In this document: positions 54,382 to 64,000 of the stretch, one piece after another
Layout: each line of letters starts with the position of its first letter
How positions within the stretch are numbered: position 1 is the stretch's first letter
Source of the DNA: Nostoc sp. B(2019)
GTDB taxonomy: Bacteria; Cyanobacteriota; Cyanobacteriia; Cyanobacteriales; Nostocaceae
Assembly (NCBI RefSeq): GCF_010091925.1
Contig: NZ_WVID01000009.1
Location: forward strand, 1-64,000
Direction: 5' to 3'
Length of the DNA stretch: 64,000 bases
The notes under the pieces: generated by a model
The model's database searches: none
The model's input: only the letters and a program-made list of their open reading frames with translations
What the model was told of the DNA's origin: nothing
Made by a program: the position numbers and the translations under genes

Positions 54382-55374
54382 TCAAGAATTCCTCTAAATT
54401 ATGCTTGGTTAACTATTTCTTGCTACTCAGGCATCGCACAGAATTAACTTACCTGTGTGCTGGAGGGGAAGAAAGATTCAAACCATTTCGAGGTGAAATC
54501 TAGTAATTCGAGTCCCCATGAAAATCAGACTTGTCTGGTTAGACGCTTGACAGTTCTTTGCCAGTTAGTTTTTTGCCCTTCTGAATAGTCCTCATCTATC
54601 TGAGTCTTTATTCTTAGTTGAGCTATTTTTCATTTAGGAGAGTCAAAATCAACTTAATCATAATACATGACTTTTTTCGCTATTTTTTTGAGGGGTGGGG
54701 ATCACTTTTGAAAATAGAGCCTCAAAGTCTTACTATCTCGTTAAAATATTGTCATTAAAATAGAATAATTGAGAATATAAGCTTTTTAAACTTATGGCTT
54801 TTTATCGCTTTTTTGGTGTTTCAAGACTTATCGGGAAAGGTCAGCAGTTCAAAATTCCATTACACCTGTGCATAACGGTGAATGCTAATACTTCTGCATA
54901 TAACGATGAAACAATGAAATAAGATAAGTTAATCAAATAGGGAGATGTTGTAGAGGAAGCAGAACCATTAGAGCGGCCTTTTTGATTAATTTCGGGTCAG
55001 ATTTTTCTTAAAATGTAGGCAGCGTTTGGGGTATAGGTGAGGTCTTGCATATTTTTTAAATTAATGCTTACATTGATAGTTAGTAATCAGCAATCCGCAA
55101 AGCAAAAAGAAGGACAACCTTGTTTTGTAAGGTTTATAGTCTTTATAAATAAGCCGTTGAAGCCGTTTTTAATCTGAATGACATGAAAAAAATGTCAATT
55201 TATTTAAACTCAATTTGGATAACTTTATCATCCAAAATTTTGAGTTACATACACTCTTTGAGGTTACAATATGCAAACCATTCTAATTTATCTTCTATCT
55301 AGAAGATGTGCTTGCAATTAGCCTGATTTATGCTGGTTTCTACCTTTATTTGTGTTTAACTTGTTTGCCATCTT
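54382..55374. other. Gene-free AT-rich region
   Basis: Nearly 1 kb without a supported gene. It contains the upstream region of the beta-helix gene and, towards its right end, leads into a NupC-like gene remnant. The sequence is AT-rich, with no clear repeats. Confidence 0.5.
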
Positions 55375-55545
55375 TTATATCAATACTCCAGCAATACAAG
55401 CGGTAATCAAACCTGCGAGCAATTATTCAGTTATTGACCGCACACCCAATCGTGCTAAGTCATATTGACGTTGCGATCGCATCCCTGCAATGCCACCAAT
55501 AGTAATCTCAATTGAACCTAATATTTGCCAAGTTACACAATGCAT
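55375..55545 (-). pseudogene. C-terminal remnant of a NupC-type nucleoside transporter
   Basis: On the minus strand, the frame reads GSIEITIGGIAGMRSQRQYD and LARLGVRSITE, an in-frame TAA, then LLAGLITACIAGVLI and a stop. This resembles the C-terminal helices of concentrative nucleoside transporters. The rest of the ~400-residue protein is absent. Confidence 0.5.
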
Positions 55546-55630
55546 ATATGGCAATAATTGCTGCACACTAGGGAATTTTACCACTCTCAATCAGTGGGCA
55601 TTGGGTATTATAATTATTCACCCATGCCCA

Positions 55631-55661
55631 AAAACCACGCCCGCAAGTGAGCATGGTTTTT
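55631..55661 (-). terminator. Terminator-like hairpin downstream of phoD
   Basis: AAAACCACGC and GCATGGTTTT pair across a 10-nt CCGCAAGTGA loop with one mismatch. It lies about 20 bp after the phoD stop and has U-rich ends in both orientations. Confidence 0.65.
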
Positions 55662-55680
55662 CATCTCTGTTAAGATTTGG

Positions 55681-57252
55681 TTACATCTGGTGTGCGCCTG
55701 GTTGCCCGTTTTGGACTACGAACGAAGCTAGAGTACTGATAGAAGCATTCAAGTCAGTAATGCTAGATACAACACGGTAGTCGCTTTGCCAGCGTTCTGG
55801 GGTGAGGTTACAGCGGACATAACCCCGGAATGCACCATCGAAAAACTTGGTGTGGGGATTGTCGCTCAGAGCAGCTTGAACCGGGGGGATGAACTGAGAT
55901 GGAAAGTCAGAGGAAATTGAGGTTCCCACGAACTCCGTGCCGACTGTCGCTGAAGTCGGCTTACTAAAATCAACCTTGAGGTCATGTACCCAACTAGAAT
56001 GGATATCTCCAGTAATGACCATAGGGTTTGATGGTTGGCGTTGGTTCAGAAAACTCAAGAGGCGATTACGTGCAGCTACGTAGCCGTCCCACTGATCCAC
56101 ATTGAACACTTCTGCGTCCGGGCTGGCATTAAAATCGTATTCAGCTAACATAGTTTGTTGAGCAATCACATTCCAGCGCGATCGCGACTTATCTAACCCC
56201 TTAAATAGCCACTGCTCTTGCTCTGAGCCTGTCATAGTAGCATTTACATCAGAGGCTTGGTTACAACGGGGCTTGAGTCCATCATCACAAGGTTGATCAG
56301 TGCGGTACTGGCGGGTGTCTAGGACACTGAACTCAGCTAAATCACCATAAGTAAACCGCCGATACAACTGCATATTTGCTCCTTGGGGCAACGAAGACTG
56401 GCGTAATGGCATGTGTTCGTAGTAAGCTTGGTAAGCATTGGCTCGCCGCGCCACAAAGGCTTGCTGGCTTTGGTCATCTTCAGGTATCAAGTTTGCATAA
56501 TTGTTGTCAACTTCATGATCGTCCCAAGTGACTATCCAGGGAAAGGCTGCATGAGCAGCTTGCAGATTTGGGTCAGTCTTGTACAAAGCGTGGCGGTTGC
56601 GATAATCGGCAAGAGTGACTATTTCTGGGCTGTTATGTTGGCGTGGGCCACCGGATTGCGGCCCGTATTCGTAAATGTAGTCTCCAAGATGAACAACTAA
56701 ATCAAGGTCTTCATCAATTAAATGCCGATAGGCTGTGTAGTAACCATTTTGCCAATCTTGGCAAGAAACAAAGGCAAAGTTTAGTTGTCTGATGGAACTA
56801 TGGAATGCGCTAGCTGTACGAGTTCGCCCAATGGGGCTAAGTTCATTACCTACTTTAAACTGATACCAATACCAACGATCAGGCTCTAGCCCACGCACAT
56901 CAACGTGTACCGAGTGGGCTAATTCTGGAGTCGCCAGCGTTTTCCCGCGTTGCACGACTTTCCTCATATTCTCATCAAGCGCAACCTGCCACTGCACTAC
57001 AACATTTCTTAGTGGCATTCCACCGCCAAAAAGTGGAGCAGGAGCCAGCCGTGTCCATAATACAATACCATCTGGCAAAGGATCACCAGAGGCAACACCA
57101 AGACTGAATGGATAGTCAGAAAACCTCGATTTCGCCAATGCTGGAAGTCCTTGGCTAGTCACTGCTAACCCGGTTAAAAACCCTGCACCCAGCAAAAAAC
57201 TCCGCCGTCTGCACTGATTAGATAACAGGCGAGCGTAATTTCTCTGTTCCAT
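55681..57252 (-). CDS. phoD: Alkaline phosphatase D (PhoD family)
   Basis: From ATG 57252 (GGGGTG upstream; an ATG at 57288 is in frame) the protein has 523 residues. A twin-arginine signal is clear: RRRSFLLGAGFLTGLAV. The PhoD signature segments are SLGVASGDPLPDGIVLWTRL, HLGDYIYEYGP, TWDDHEVDNNYAN and GDIHSSWVHD, carrying the metal ligands. It hydrolyses phosphomonoesters or diesters with Ca2+ (and Fe3+) in the periplasm. A Pho box about 134 bp upstream suggests induction by phosphate starvation through PhoB/SphR. Confidence 0.92.
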   Translation of the reverse strand: MEQRNYARLLSNQCRRRSFLLGAGFLTGLAVTSQGLPALAKSRFSDYPFSLGVASGDPLPDGIVLWTRLAPAPLFGGGMPLRNVVVQWQVALDENMRKVVQRGKTLATPELAHSVHVDVRGLEPDRWYWYQFKVGNELSPIGRTRTASAFHSSIRQLNFAFVSCQDWQNGYYTAYRHLIDEDLDLVVHLGDYIYEYGPQSGGPRQHNSPEIVTLADYRNRHALYKTDPNLQAAHAAFPWIVTWDDHEVDNNYANLIPEDDQSQQAFVARRANAYQAYYEHMPLRQSSLPQGANMQLYRRFTYGDLAEFSVLDTRQYRTDQPCDDGLKPRCNQASDVNATMTGSEQEQWLFKGLDKSRSRWNVIAQQTMLAEYDFNASPDAEVFNVDQWDGYVAARNRLLSFLNQRQPSNPMVITGDIHSSWVHDLKVDFSKPTSATVGTEFVGTSISSDFPSQFIPPVQAALSDNPHTKFFDGAFRGYVRCNLTPERWQSDYRVVSSITDLNASISTLASFVVQNGQPGAHQM

Positions 57253-57385
57253 ATTCACCCCTACTTTACATATCGATACTGTTGGCATTCAGGAGAGCCA
57301 GTTGCGAGTAGCACAAAGAAATTTAGTGGCTTGTTTTGACTCGTCTCTAGCTTGCTCAACTAAACAAAAGGAACCTACCAACTCA

Positions 57386-57415
57386 GGATCAAGTAAGGAT
57401 TAAGGTAATGTTAAG
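57386..57415 (-). promoter_or_regulatory. Pho box upstream of phoD
   Basis: On the minus strand three 8-mers, CTTAACAT, CTTAATCC and CTTGATCC, are separated by 3-nt spacers (TAC and TTA). This matches the cyanobacterial Pho box, tandem (C/T)TTAA(C/T)(C/T)(T/A) repeats bound by SphR/PhoB. It lies 134 bp upstream of the chosen phoD start. Confidence 0.8.
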
Positions 57416-57589
57416 TTTGACTGGCAGGATCTACTTATCTGCCATGAAGAGTGCTGAGTAAAGAAGTGCTGAAGCGCGTTAGCGGGGCGTTTAGCCCGTG
57501 CTGAATGAAAAAGGAACTACAGATAAACACAGCGAAAAGTTTGCGCGTCTGTGGTTTAATCTCAAAACGTTGACTTTTGCTGAGGACTA

Positions 57590-59062
57590 ATGCTCAATCA
57601 AAACCAAACACCCTTATTAGACGCTTTAAAAGCTAATGCAGCACGTCCCCACGCTCCCTTTTACACCCCAGGACATAAGCAAGGTAAGGGCATTTCTCAG
57701 CCATTAGCTGATTTACTGGGTAAAACTGTGTTTCGCGCTGATTTAACCGAATTAGCAGATTTAGATAATCTGTTTGCACCTCAAGGCGTTATCCAGGAAT
57801 CACAACAACTGGCGGCTGAGGCTTTTGGCGCATCACAAACATGGTTTTTAGTCAATGGCTCTACCTGTGGAGTGGAGGCGGCAATTCTCGCTACCTGTGG
57901 CGCGGGCGATAAAATCATTTTGCCTCGAAATGTGCATTCTTCTGCGATCGCGGGTTTAATTCTTTCTGGTGCTATGCCAATTTTTGTTAACCCTGAATAT
58001 GATCCAGTTTTAGATATTGCCCACAGTATCACGCCTAGTGCTGTACAATCTGCGCTCCAACAACATCCTGATGCCAAAGCGGTCTTGGCAGTTTATCCAA
58101 CATATTACGGTGTTTGTGGCGATTTGAGCGCGATCGCTCACATTACCCATCAATACAATATCCCTTTACTCGTAGACGAGGCACACGGCGCACACTTCGC
58201 CTTTCATCCAGAATTACCCACCCCAGCTTTAGCCTGTGGTGCTGATTTAACTGTACAATCCATTCACAAGGTACTTGGTGCTTTGACACAAGCATCAATG
58301 CTGCATATCCAAGGTAATAGGATAGATAGCGATCGCATCAGTAAAGCTTTGCAGCTCGTACAGTCTACTAGTCCTAGTTATTTACTTTTAGCTTCGCTGG
58401 ATGCAGCACGTCAGCAAATGGCATTGTACGGAAATATGCTGATGTCTGGTACTTTGCAACTTGCACAAGAAGCTAGAACTAGAATTAGCCAAGTTTCTGG
58501 ATTATCTACTCCCCTCGCTTGTAGAGAAGGGGTAAGTTCATCTGGCTTTATAGCTTTAGATCAAACGCGACTAACTGTCACGGTTTCTAATTTAGGTTTA
58601 ACTGGATTTGAGGCAGATGAAATTTTGGATGAAAAATTGGGTATTACTGCCGAATTCTCATCAATACAACATCTCACTTTTATCATTAGTTTGGGCAACA
58701 CTCATGCCGATATTGAGCAATTAGTGCAAGGTTTCACCACTCTTGCCAAATATCACCAAACTAACTTGACTTTAAGAACCCCCATTTGTCAAAATCTTGT
58801 AAGTACGATGGGATATTCTTGGCATTTTTCTCCCCGTGAAGCTTTTTTTGCTGTTAGTGAAACATTACCTTTGGCAAAGACAAGCGATCGCATCTGTACT
58901 GAAACCGTCTGTCCCTATCCTCCAGGAATTCCCGTTTTAATGCCAGGAGAAATCATTACCAAACCTGTTCTTGACTACCTGCAACAAATCCAGGCGATGG
59001 GAGGATTTATCAGCGGTTGTGCAGATCCTAGCCTACGTACGTTAAAGGTTATGAAAGAATGA
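57590..59062 (+). CDS. Orn/Lys/Arg decarboxylase family PLP enzyme
   Basis: The 490-residue protein is a fold-I PLP enzyme of the arginine/lysine/ornithine decarboxylase group. Motifs: HAPFYTPGHKQGKG at the N-terminus, WFLVNGSTCGVEAAI, VDEAHGAHFAFHPELP (PLP-binding Asp) and SIHKVLGALTQ (Schiff-base Lys). The C-terminal PPGIPVLMPGE completes it. The substrate among the basic amino acids is not decided by sequence. Function in polyamine synthesis is likely. Confidence 0.9.
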   Translation: MLNQNQTPLLDALKANAARPHAPFYTPGHKQGKGISQPLADLLGKTVFRADLTELADLDNLFAPQGVIQESQQLAAEAFGASQTWFLVNGSTCGVEAAILATCGAGDKIILPRNVHSSAIAGLILSGAMPIFVNPEYDPVLDIAHSITPSAVQSALQQHPDAKAVLAVYPTYYGVCGDLSAIAHITHQYNIPLLVDEAHGAHFAFHPELPTPALACGADLTVQSIHKVLGALTQASMLHIQGNRIDSDRISKALQLVQSTSPSYLLLASLDAARQQMALYGNMLMSGTLQLAQEARTRISQVSGLSTPLACREGVSSSGFIALDQTRLTVTVSNLGLTGFEADEILDEKLGITAEFSSIQHLTFIISLGNTHADIEQLVQGFTTLAKYHQTNLTLRTPICQNLVSTMGYSWHFSPREAFFAVSETLPLAKTSDRICTETVCPYPPGIPVLMPGEIITKPVLDYLQQIQAMGGFISGCADPSLRTLKVMKE

Positions 59063-59086
59063 GTAATACTAATAGGTTCAAAATAA

Positions 59087-59587
59087 ATGAAGATAAAGCT
59101 TTTAGTTCCAGCAATAGTACTTTCAATAGTAACTATTTTTCATGGAGTTGCTTTTGCTCAGACTCCAAAGAATCCAACCGCACCTACTAATAATACTCAA
59201 GAAATAGAAAAAACTAATAACATCAGACAATTACTCAAGATAACTGGTTCAGAAAATCTTTCTCGGCAAATAATGCTTCAATTAGTAGATAGCTTAAAGC
59301 CTCAATATCCGCAAGTGCCTCAAAAAGCTTGGGATACTTTTCTGGCAGAACTCAAGCCAAATGAGCTGATGAATGAATTAATTCCTGTATATGCGAAATA
59401 TTTCACTAATGAAGATATAAAACAAATGATTGCGTTTTATGAAACACCTTTAGGCAAAAAAACAATTAGTGTTCTTCCTCAAATTTCGCAGGAATCAGCA
59501 GAAATTGGTCAAAAGTATGGAATAGCAGCTGCTAAAAGAGCTTTGCAAAAATTAGAAGCGGAAGGATATTTGCGTCGTCGTCCGTAA
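59087..59587 (+). CDS. DUF2059 domain secreted protein
   Basis: The 166-residue protein has a signal peptide (KLLVPAIVLSIVTIFHGVAFA) and the DUF2059 domain: LKPNELMNELIPVYAKYFTN followed by EDIKQMIAFYETPLGKK. Periplasmic; function unknown. It lies 24 bp after the decarboxylase, so cotranscription is likely. Confidence 0.85.
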   Translation: MKIKLLVPAIVLSIVTIFHGVAFAQTPKNPTAPTNNTQEIEKTNNIRQLLKITGSENLSRQIMLQLVDSLKPQYPQVPQKAWDTFLAELKPNELMNELIPVYAKYFTNEDIKQMIAFYETPLGKKTISVLPQISQESAEIGQKYGIAAAKRALQKLEAEGYLRRRP

Positions 59588-59699
59588 AAAAGACTTGAGG
59601 CAGAATTTGCAATTTCTATATAAATTTGCTCGGTCTTTTTCAGATTGAATTATTTCGCGCCAAGATGCAAAGTCTTGGCGTAAAACTCTAAAATCTTTG

Positions 59700-60755
59700 C
59701 TATACCAACGCTAAGTTAGATTCTATCTCTTCCTCTAGCTCATAACCATTAGCCAGTTTTTCAATAGCCCGATCAATCAACTGCAAACCCTGATCAACCG
59801 TTTCCACCAAACTTAGTTGTCCGCGTAAATCAGCAGCACCAACGAAACCTTTAGCATACCATGTCATGTGCTTGCGGGCTTGACGTACACCGCGATCGCC
59901 TTTATATTCCCACAAAGCTTGCAAATGTTCTCTAGCACATTCCAAGCGCTGAATTGGGGTTGGTGGTGGTAACATTTCCCCAGTTTTGAGGAAATGATCA
60001 ATTTCTCCCACCAAAAACGGATAACCTAAAGTCCCACGGGAACACATTACGCCATCAGCGCCAGTTTGCTCTAAACATTTTACTGCCGCCTCAACAGTGA
60101 AAATATCCCCATTACCAATCACCGGGATAGAAAGCACTTCCTTAACGCGGGTAATCCATTCCCAACGGGCATTGCCATTGTACCCTTGGGCGCGGGTGCG
60201 TCCATGCACCGTAATCATTTTTGCTCCTGCATCCTCCATGCGTTTGGCAAAATCGAGAATCGTGATTTCTTTGTCATTCCAGCCAATACGGGTTTTCACT
60301 GTTACTGGAACATCAACAGCTTTCACCACTTCCCGCACAATAGCCTCAGCTACTTCCGGTTGTCGTAACAACGAAGAACCACCACCATTTTTGGTAATTT
60401 TATTTACCGGACATCCCATGTTGATATCAACAGTATCAGCGCCTTCCGCAACCGCTTTTATCGCTGCTTCAGCTAGGAAATCTGGACGACAATCAAACAA
60501 CTGAATACTAATTGGGCGTTCGTTGGGGTCTACCTCCATAATTTTGGGTAACTGCTTGACATAGTGCAACCCTGTAGCATTCACCATTTCTGTATACATC
60601 ATCGAATCTGGCGCATAGCGACGTACAAGGCGACGAAACACCATATCCGTTACCCCAGATAAAGGCGATTGGAGAACTCGGCTTTTTACCTCGAATGAGC
60701 CAATTTTTAAGGGTTGGGATAGTTTATTTTTTAGATTATGAGACAGTGAAATCAT
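59700..60755 (-). CDS. dusB: tRNA-dihydrouridine synthase (DusB)
   Basis: The 351-residue protein is an FMN-dependent Dus enzyme that reduces uridine in tRNA D-loops. Key segments: LQSPLSGVTDMVFRRLVRRY, VDINMGCPVNKITKNGGGSS (catalytic Cys near 120) and MITVHGRTRAQGYNG, followed by GNGDIF (FMN binding). The length and motifs match DusB. psbM lies just upstream on the same strand, separated by a terminator. Confidence 0.94.
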   Translation of the reverse strand: MISLSHNLKNKLSQPLKIGSFEVKSRVLQSPLSGVTDMVFRRLVRRYAPDSMMYTEMVNATGLHYVKQLPKIMEVDPNERPISIQLFDCRPDFLAEAAIKAVAEGADTVDINMGCPVNKITKNGGGSSLLRQPEVAEAIVREVVKAVDVPVTVKTRIGWNDKEITILDFAKRMEDAGAKMITVHGRTRAQGYNGNARWEWITRVKEVLSIPVIGNGDIFTVEAAVKCLEQTGADGVMCSRGTLGYPFLVGEIDHFLKTGEMLPPPTPIQRLECAREHLQALWEYKGDRGVRQARKHMTWYAKGFVGAADLRGQLSLVETVDQGLQLIDRAIEKLANGYELEEEIESNLALV

Positions 60756-60894
60756 ACAAACAACGATTAAATTTAAGGACGAGCAGGATATTGGTTAAGC
60801 CAGACACTTGTCTATTTAAACTTTTGAGTCTGTATTTACCATTATCTAGCTTTTCAAACATCCTCTTAAGGTCAAAATATATTTAGCGGTTGAT

Positions 60895-60930
60895 AAACAA
60901 AAACCCCTGCACCAATGGTGTAGAGGTTTT
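60895..60930 (-). terminator. Terminator between psbM and dusB
   Basis: An imperfect hairpin (AAACC, CT and CACC pairing with GGTG, AG and GGTTT; 60901-60929) is followed on the minus strand by a U-rich tract. It lies 20 bp after psbM and separates it from dusB. Confidence 0.7.
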
Positions 60931-60949
60931 TTATTTTATACACAAACTA

Positions 60950-61066
60950 TTAATTATCTTTTCCACCTTCGCGGCTAGCAGTTTGGATGTACAGAATTAG
61001 TAAAAACACAGTGGGAACTAGTACGAACAAAATGCTCGCTACGAACCCTAGGTCATTAACTTGCAT
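60950..61066 (-). CDS. psbM: Photosystem II protein M
   Basis: The 38-residue protein begins [20 protein letters not shown] and continues [14 protein letters not shown], a near-exact PsbM. PsbM is a single-helix thylakoid protein at the photosystem II dimer interface. It is followed by a hairpin terminator. A [2Fe-2S] ferredoxin-like gene and psbK lie upstream on the same strand. Confidence 0.96.
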   Translation of the reverse strand: MQVNDLGFVASILFVLVPTVFLLILYIQTASREGGKDN

Positions 61067-61182
61067 GGCAAGAAAGCCTCTCTTAGATTTCCAGTCAACA
61101 ACTTTAGGATAGCATCATCGATGACAGAGTTAGCCCAAATTTTCTACTTCCTCAAACACTAGCTACAGATGCTCTACAAAAC

Positions 61183-61479
61183 TTAAGGCTTCGTGACTAC
61201 ACTGACGGAACCATTAACTAAAGTTTGACAGGCAAGGCGGTAATTTTCTGGCTTTTTCTTGAATTTCCGGTTTTCTACATCTGTACGGGGAGAAAGATTT
61301 TCTAGTCCTTCGACTATCTCGACAATGCAAGTACCACACTGACCGTAGCCACCGCAATTCGTCATTTTGCCAATCAAGGTATAAATATCAATGTCATTTT
61401 GCATTGCTTTGAGCCGCAGATTAGCACCATCCGCCGCTATTACTTCTTTATTTTCTTTAACAAATTTGATATTACCCAT
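61183..61479 (-). CDS. [2Fe-2S] ferredoxin-like protein
   Basis: The 98-residue protein has the cluster motif [10 protein letters not shown] and a further Cys in LACQTLVNG. The motif is CxxxxxCxxC, slightly different from PetF-like CxxxxCxxC. The C-terminal SVSVVTKP is typical. It lies between psbM and psbK on the same strand. Its partner in electron transfer is unknown. Confidence 0.85.
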   Translation of the reverse strand: MGNIKFVKENKEVIAADGANLRLKAMQNDIDIYTLIGKMTNCGGYGQCGTCIVEIVEGLENLSPRTDVENRKFKKKPENYRLACQTLVNGSVSVVTKP

Positions 61480-61626
61480 ACCCGATTCCTCTTGACTGTT
61501 ATGTCAGCTTAGCTTTCAAAGCTTTGTATTAAGATGACTTGATTCACATCTTACTTAACTATGTTAATTCATTGCAAAATATTAAGAAATATAAACTTAT
61601 AAAAAAAATGATCCCACAAAAAAATA

Positions 61627-61647
61627 GGACAGGTATATTACCTGTCC
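61627..61647 (-). terminator. Terminator downstream of psbK
   Basis: GGACAGGT pairs with ACCTGTCC across a 5-nt loop. On the minus strand it is followed by a long U-rich tract (complement of 61607-61624), 22 bp after the psbK stop. Confidence 0.85.
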
Positions 61648-61669
61648 CAAAAGTTGGTAAGAGATTAAC

Positions 61670-61807
61670 TTACCTAAACCCTACGGCTGCTTGCCAAACG
61701 AATGCAAGCAACAAAAAGAATACGGGAATGACTGGGAGAACGTCCACCAAGGGGTCGAAGATTTGGTAAGCTTCAGGCAATTTTGCTAATAAAAGTGCTG
61801 CTTCCAT
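61670..61807 (-). CDS. psbK: Photosystem II protein K
   Basis: The 45-residue precursor reads [20 protein letters not shown] and ends [17 protein letters not shown], as in cyanobacterial PsbK. The short N-terminal part is removed, leaving mature PsbK from about KLPEAY. PsbK is a single-helix thylakoid subunit near CP43. It has its own strong downstream terminator. Confidence 0.96.
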
Positions 61808-62137
61808 GTTCGTTTAAATCCACCTATCCAACACAGCTTTCATAATTGAGAAATATCTTAACACGGTTTGGCATTGGGCATTTGTTAAGAGTCAAAAGTT
61901 AAGGGTCAAACAATTTTGGATTTTGGATTTCCGATAGCGTAGCGTTAGCGAGTCTTCGAGCGCCTTTGGATTGCTCCCGACCACGTTAGCGTGGCGGGAC
62001 GAAGTATGGGTACGGGGCTTGAGGATTTTAGATTTGTTCCGCCCCGCCCCTGCTGGGCATGAACCAAAAAATCTAAAGTTCGTAATAAAAAATAACCTCA
62101 AGCGGGAAACATAGGGTGGTAGTTTAGAACAATACCT
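61808..62137. repeat. Repeat-containing spacer upstream of psbK
   Basis: The 330-bp gap holds no supported gene. Between about 61930 and 62060 there are inverted and direct repeats around GATAGCGTAGCGTTAGCG, CCACGTTAGCGTGG and CCGCCCCGCCCC. A minus-strand frame across it (61892-62176) is repeat, not gene. AAAATTTTGGATTTTGG-like words recur at both ends. Confidence 0.55.
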
Positions 62138-62371
62138 ATGGACTTTTTTGACTGGAAGAAATTTACTCAGGGGCAATGGTTAGCGCTCAGTGTAGTAGTA
62201 GTGTTTCTACTCTTATTTCTTTGGGGTGAACATGAGCGAATGCGTCCGTCTAGAGAAGCAAGCGAAAGCTTTGACAAGTCTATGCGTGACTACAAAAAGT
62301 TAGACTGCAAGTTTTTGAGAGAGGCTCAAAACTGGGCTGAGTACGATAGTAAAAAATGCAGCAGTCTATGA
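62138..62371 (+). CDS. Small single-span membrane protein
   Basis: The 77-residue protein has one strong membrane segment (WLALSVVVVFLLLFLWGE), then a charged helix-rich tail with two Cys (KKLDCKFL, SKKCSSL). I do not recognise a family. It is encoded opposite to psbK and tgt. Confidence 0.55.
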   Translation: MDFFDWKKFTQGQWLALSVVVVFLLLFLWGEHERMRPSREASESFDKSMRDYKKLDCKFLREAQNWAEYDSKKCSSL

Positions 62372-62434
62372 GTATTTAGTTTTCAAGGTTCAGTTTTAGG
62401 TGAAGGCGATCGCTGCTACAAACGATCGCCCTTG

Positions 62435-63654
<1,220 letters not shown>

Positions 63655-63763
63655 TTAAATTACCGACAAATATAAAAACTGGTAATTGACTCTTAGTGAA
63701 TATTTCAGTACTCACTACTAACCTATTACCAACTTTCAAAGTATATGCTCTATCAGTCGCTAT

Positions 63764-64000
63764 TCAGAAAGAATCAGAACTATCATCGTCAATTTCCGCA
63801 TCCCATCGGGCTGAGAGTACTTGCTCCATCATCGCCTCTATAGCGCTGACATTCAAGCTCCTGTCTCGTCGCTCTTGCAAGGGGGTGGAGTGGGGAACCA
63901 GCCGCAGACACACGCCTTCTTGCATCAAATCAAGGTAGGTTTCTTGTTGCGGAGATTGTTTGAGTTCCAGGTAATCAAAACTCAAAACATTCAGATAAAG
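63764..64000 (-). CDS. Partial hypothetical gene, open to the window edge
   Basis: The frame ends at 63764 and stays open to base 64000 (LYLNVLSFDYLELKQSPQQ reading inward from the edge). The visible 78 codons end in an acidic tail (RWDAEIDDDSSDSF). The start lies outside the window. I do not recognise the family. Confidence 0.6.
   Translation of the reverse strand, partial: LYLNVLSFDYLELKQSPQQETYLDLMQEGVCLRLVPHSTPLQERRDRSLNVSAIEAMMEQVLSARWDAEIDDDSSDSF

Noticed and set aside
61892-62176. 94-codon minus-strand frame upstream of psbK
   Set aside because: It consists of intergenic repeats and overlaps the small membrane protein gene.

Overview
The window looks like the chromosome of a filamentous, Nostoc-like cyanobacterium. 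It encodes photosystem II subunits PsbM and PsbK. The HIP1 octamer GCGATCGC occurs throughout. Short palindromic dispersed repeats typical of Nostocales are common. Protein families such as pentapeptide repeats, PEP-CTERM proteins, SLH-GHL10, a G/H-type pilin-like protein, DUF3326 and Uma2 fit the same group. No rRNA, tRNA or CRISPR array was recognised.

Layout. 0-5.4 kb: an IS200/IS605-like (TnpB) 3' end, a palindromic repeat, a fatty-acid-hydroxylase/SDR fusion, a DAHP synthase behind an unusual leader, a small membrane protein and a pentapeptide protein. 5.4-8.5 kb: a decayed acyl-AMP ligase/ACP/PKS locus whose KS-AT frame is intact but has lost catalytic residues. 8.7-20.6 kb: housekeeping and redox genes (MAPEG, DnaJ-pentapeptide fusion, glutathione peroxidase, SDR, pseudo-alpha/beta hydrolase, peroxiredoxin-glutaredoxin hybrid, Nif11 peptide, YqhD-type alcohol dehydrogenase, TetR-GST pair, TldD and TldE). 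20.9-33.5 kb: two PEP-CTERM proteins, UvsE, an Hsp70-like ATPase, a nested MITE-like element, an orphan sugar ABC permease, PurN, a frameshifted PIN toxin with its antitoxin, a CPBP protease, DUF3326 and a ferredoxin. 33.8-46 kb: AcnB, stress proteins (CsbD, GlsB-like, glycine-zipper), a three-receiver hybrid kinase and MltA. 46-57 kb: a PhnD-like lipoprotein, an MBL hydrolase, VapBC, an SLH glycosyl hydrolase, an RTX beta-helix protein and PhoD behind a Pho box. 57.6-64 kb: a PLP decarboxylase, DusB, psbM, a ferredoxin, psbK, tgt and an edge-truncated gene.

The most striking signal is the leader of the DAHP synthase gene (minus strand, 3212-3477). It holds two tandem short ORFs, of 18 and 21 codons, each packed with Phe, Tyr and Trp codons. 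Each is followed by a terminator hairpin that competes with a perfect antiterminator pairing starting at the end of the leader ORF. This is the layout of ribosome-mediated transcription attenuation, duplicated in series ahead of the first enzyme of aromatic amino acid synthesis.

Gene starts, protein families and motifs were judged by eye from the sequence. No database search, folding calculation or alignment was run.
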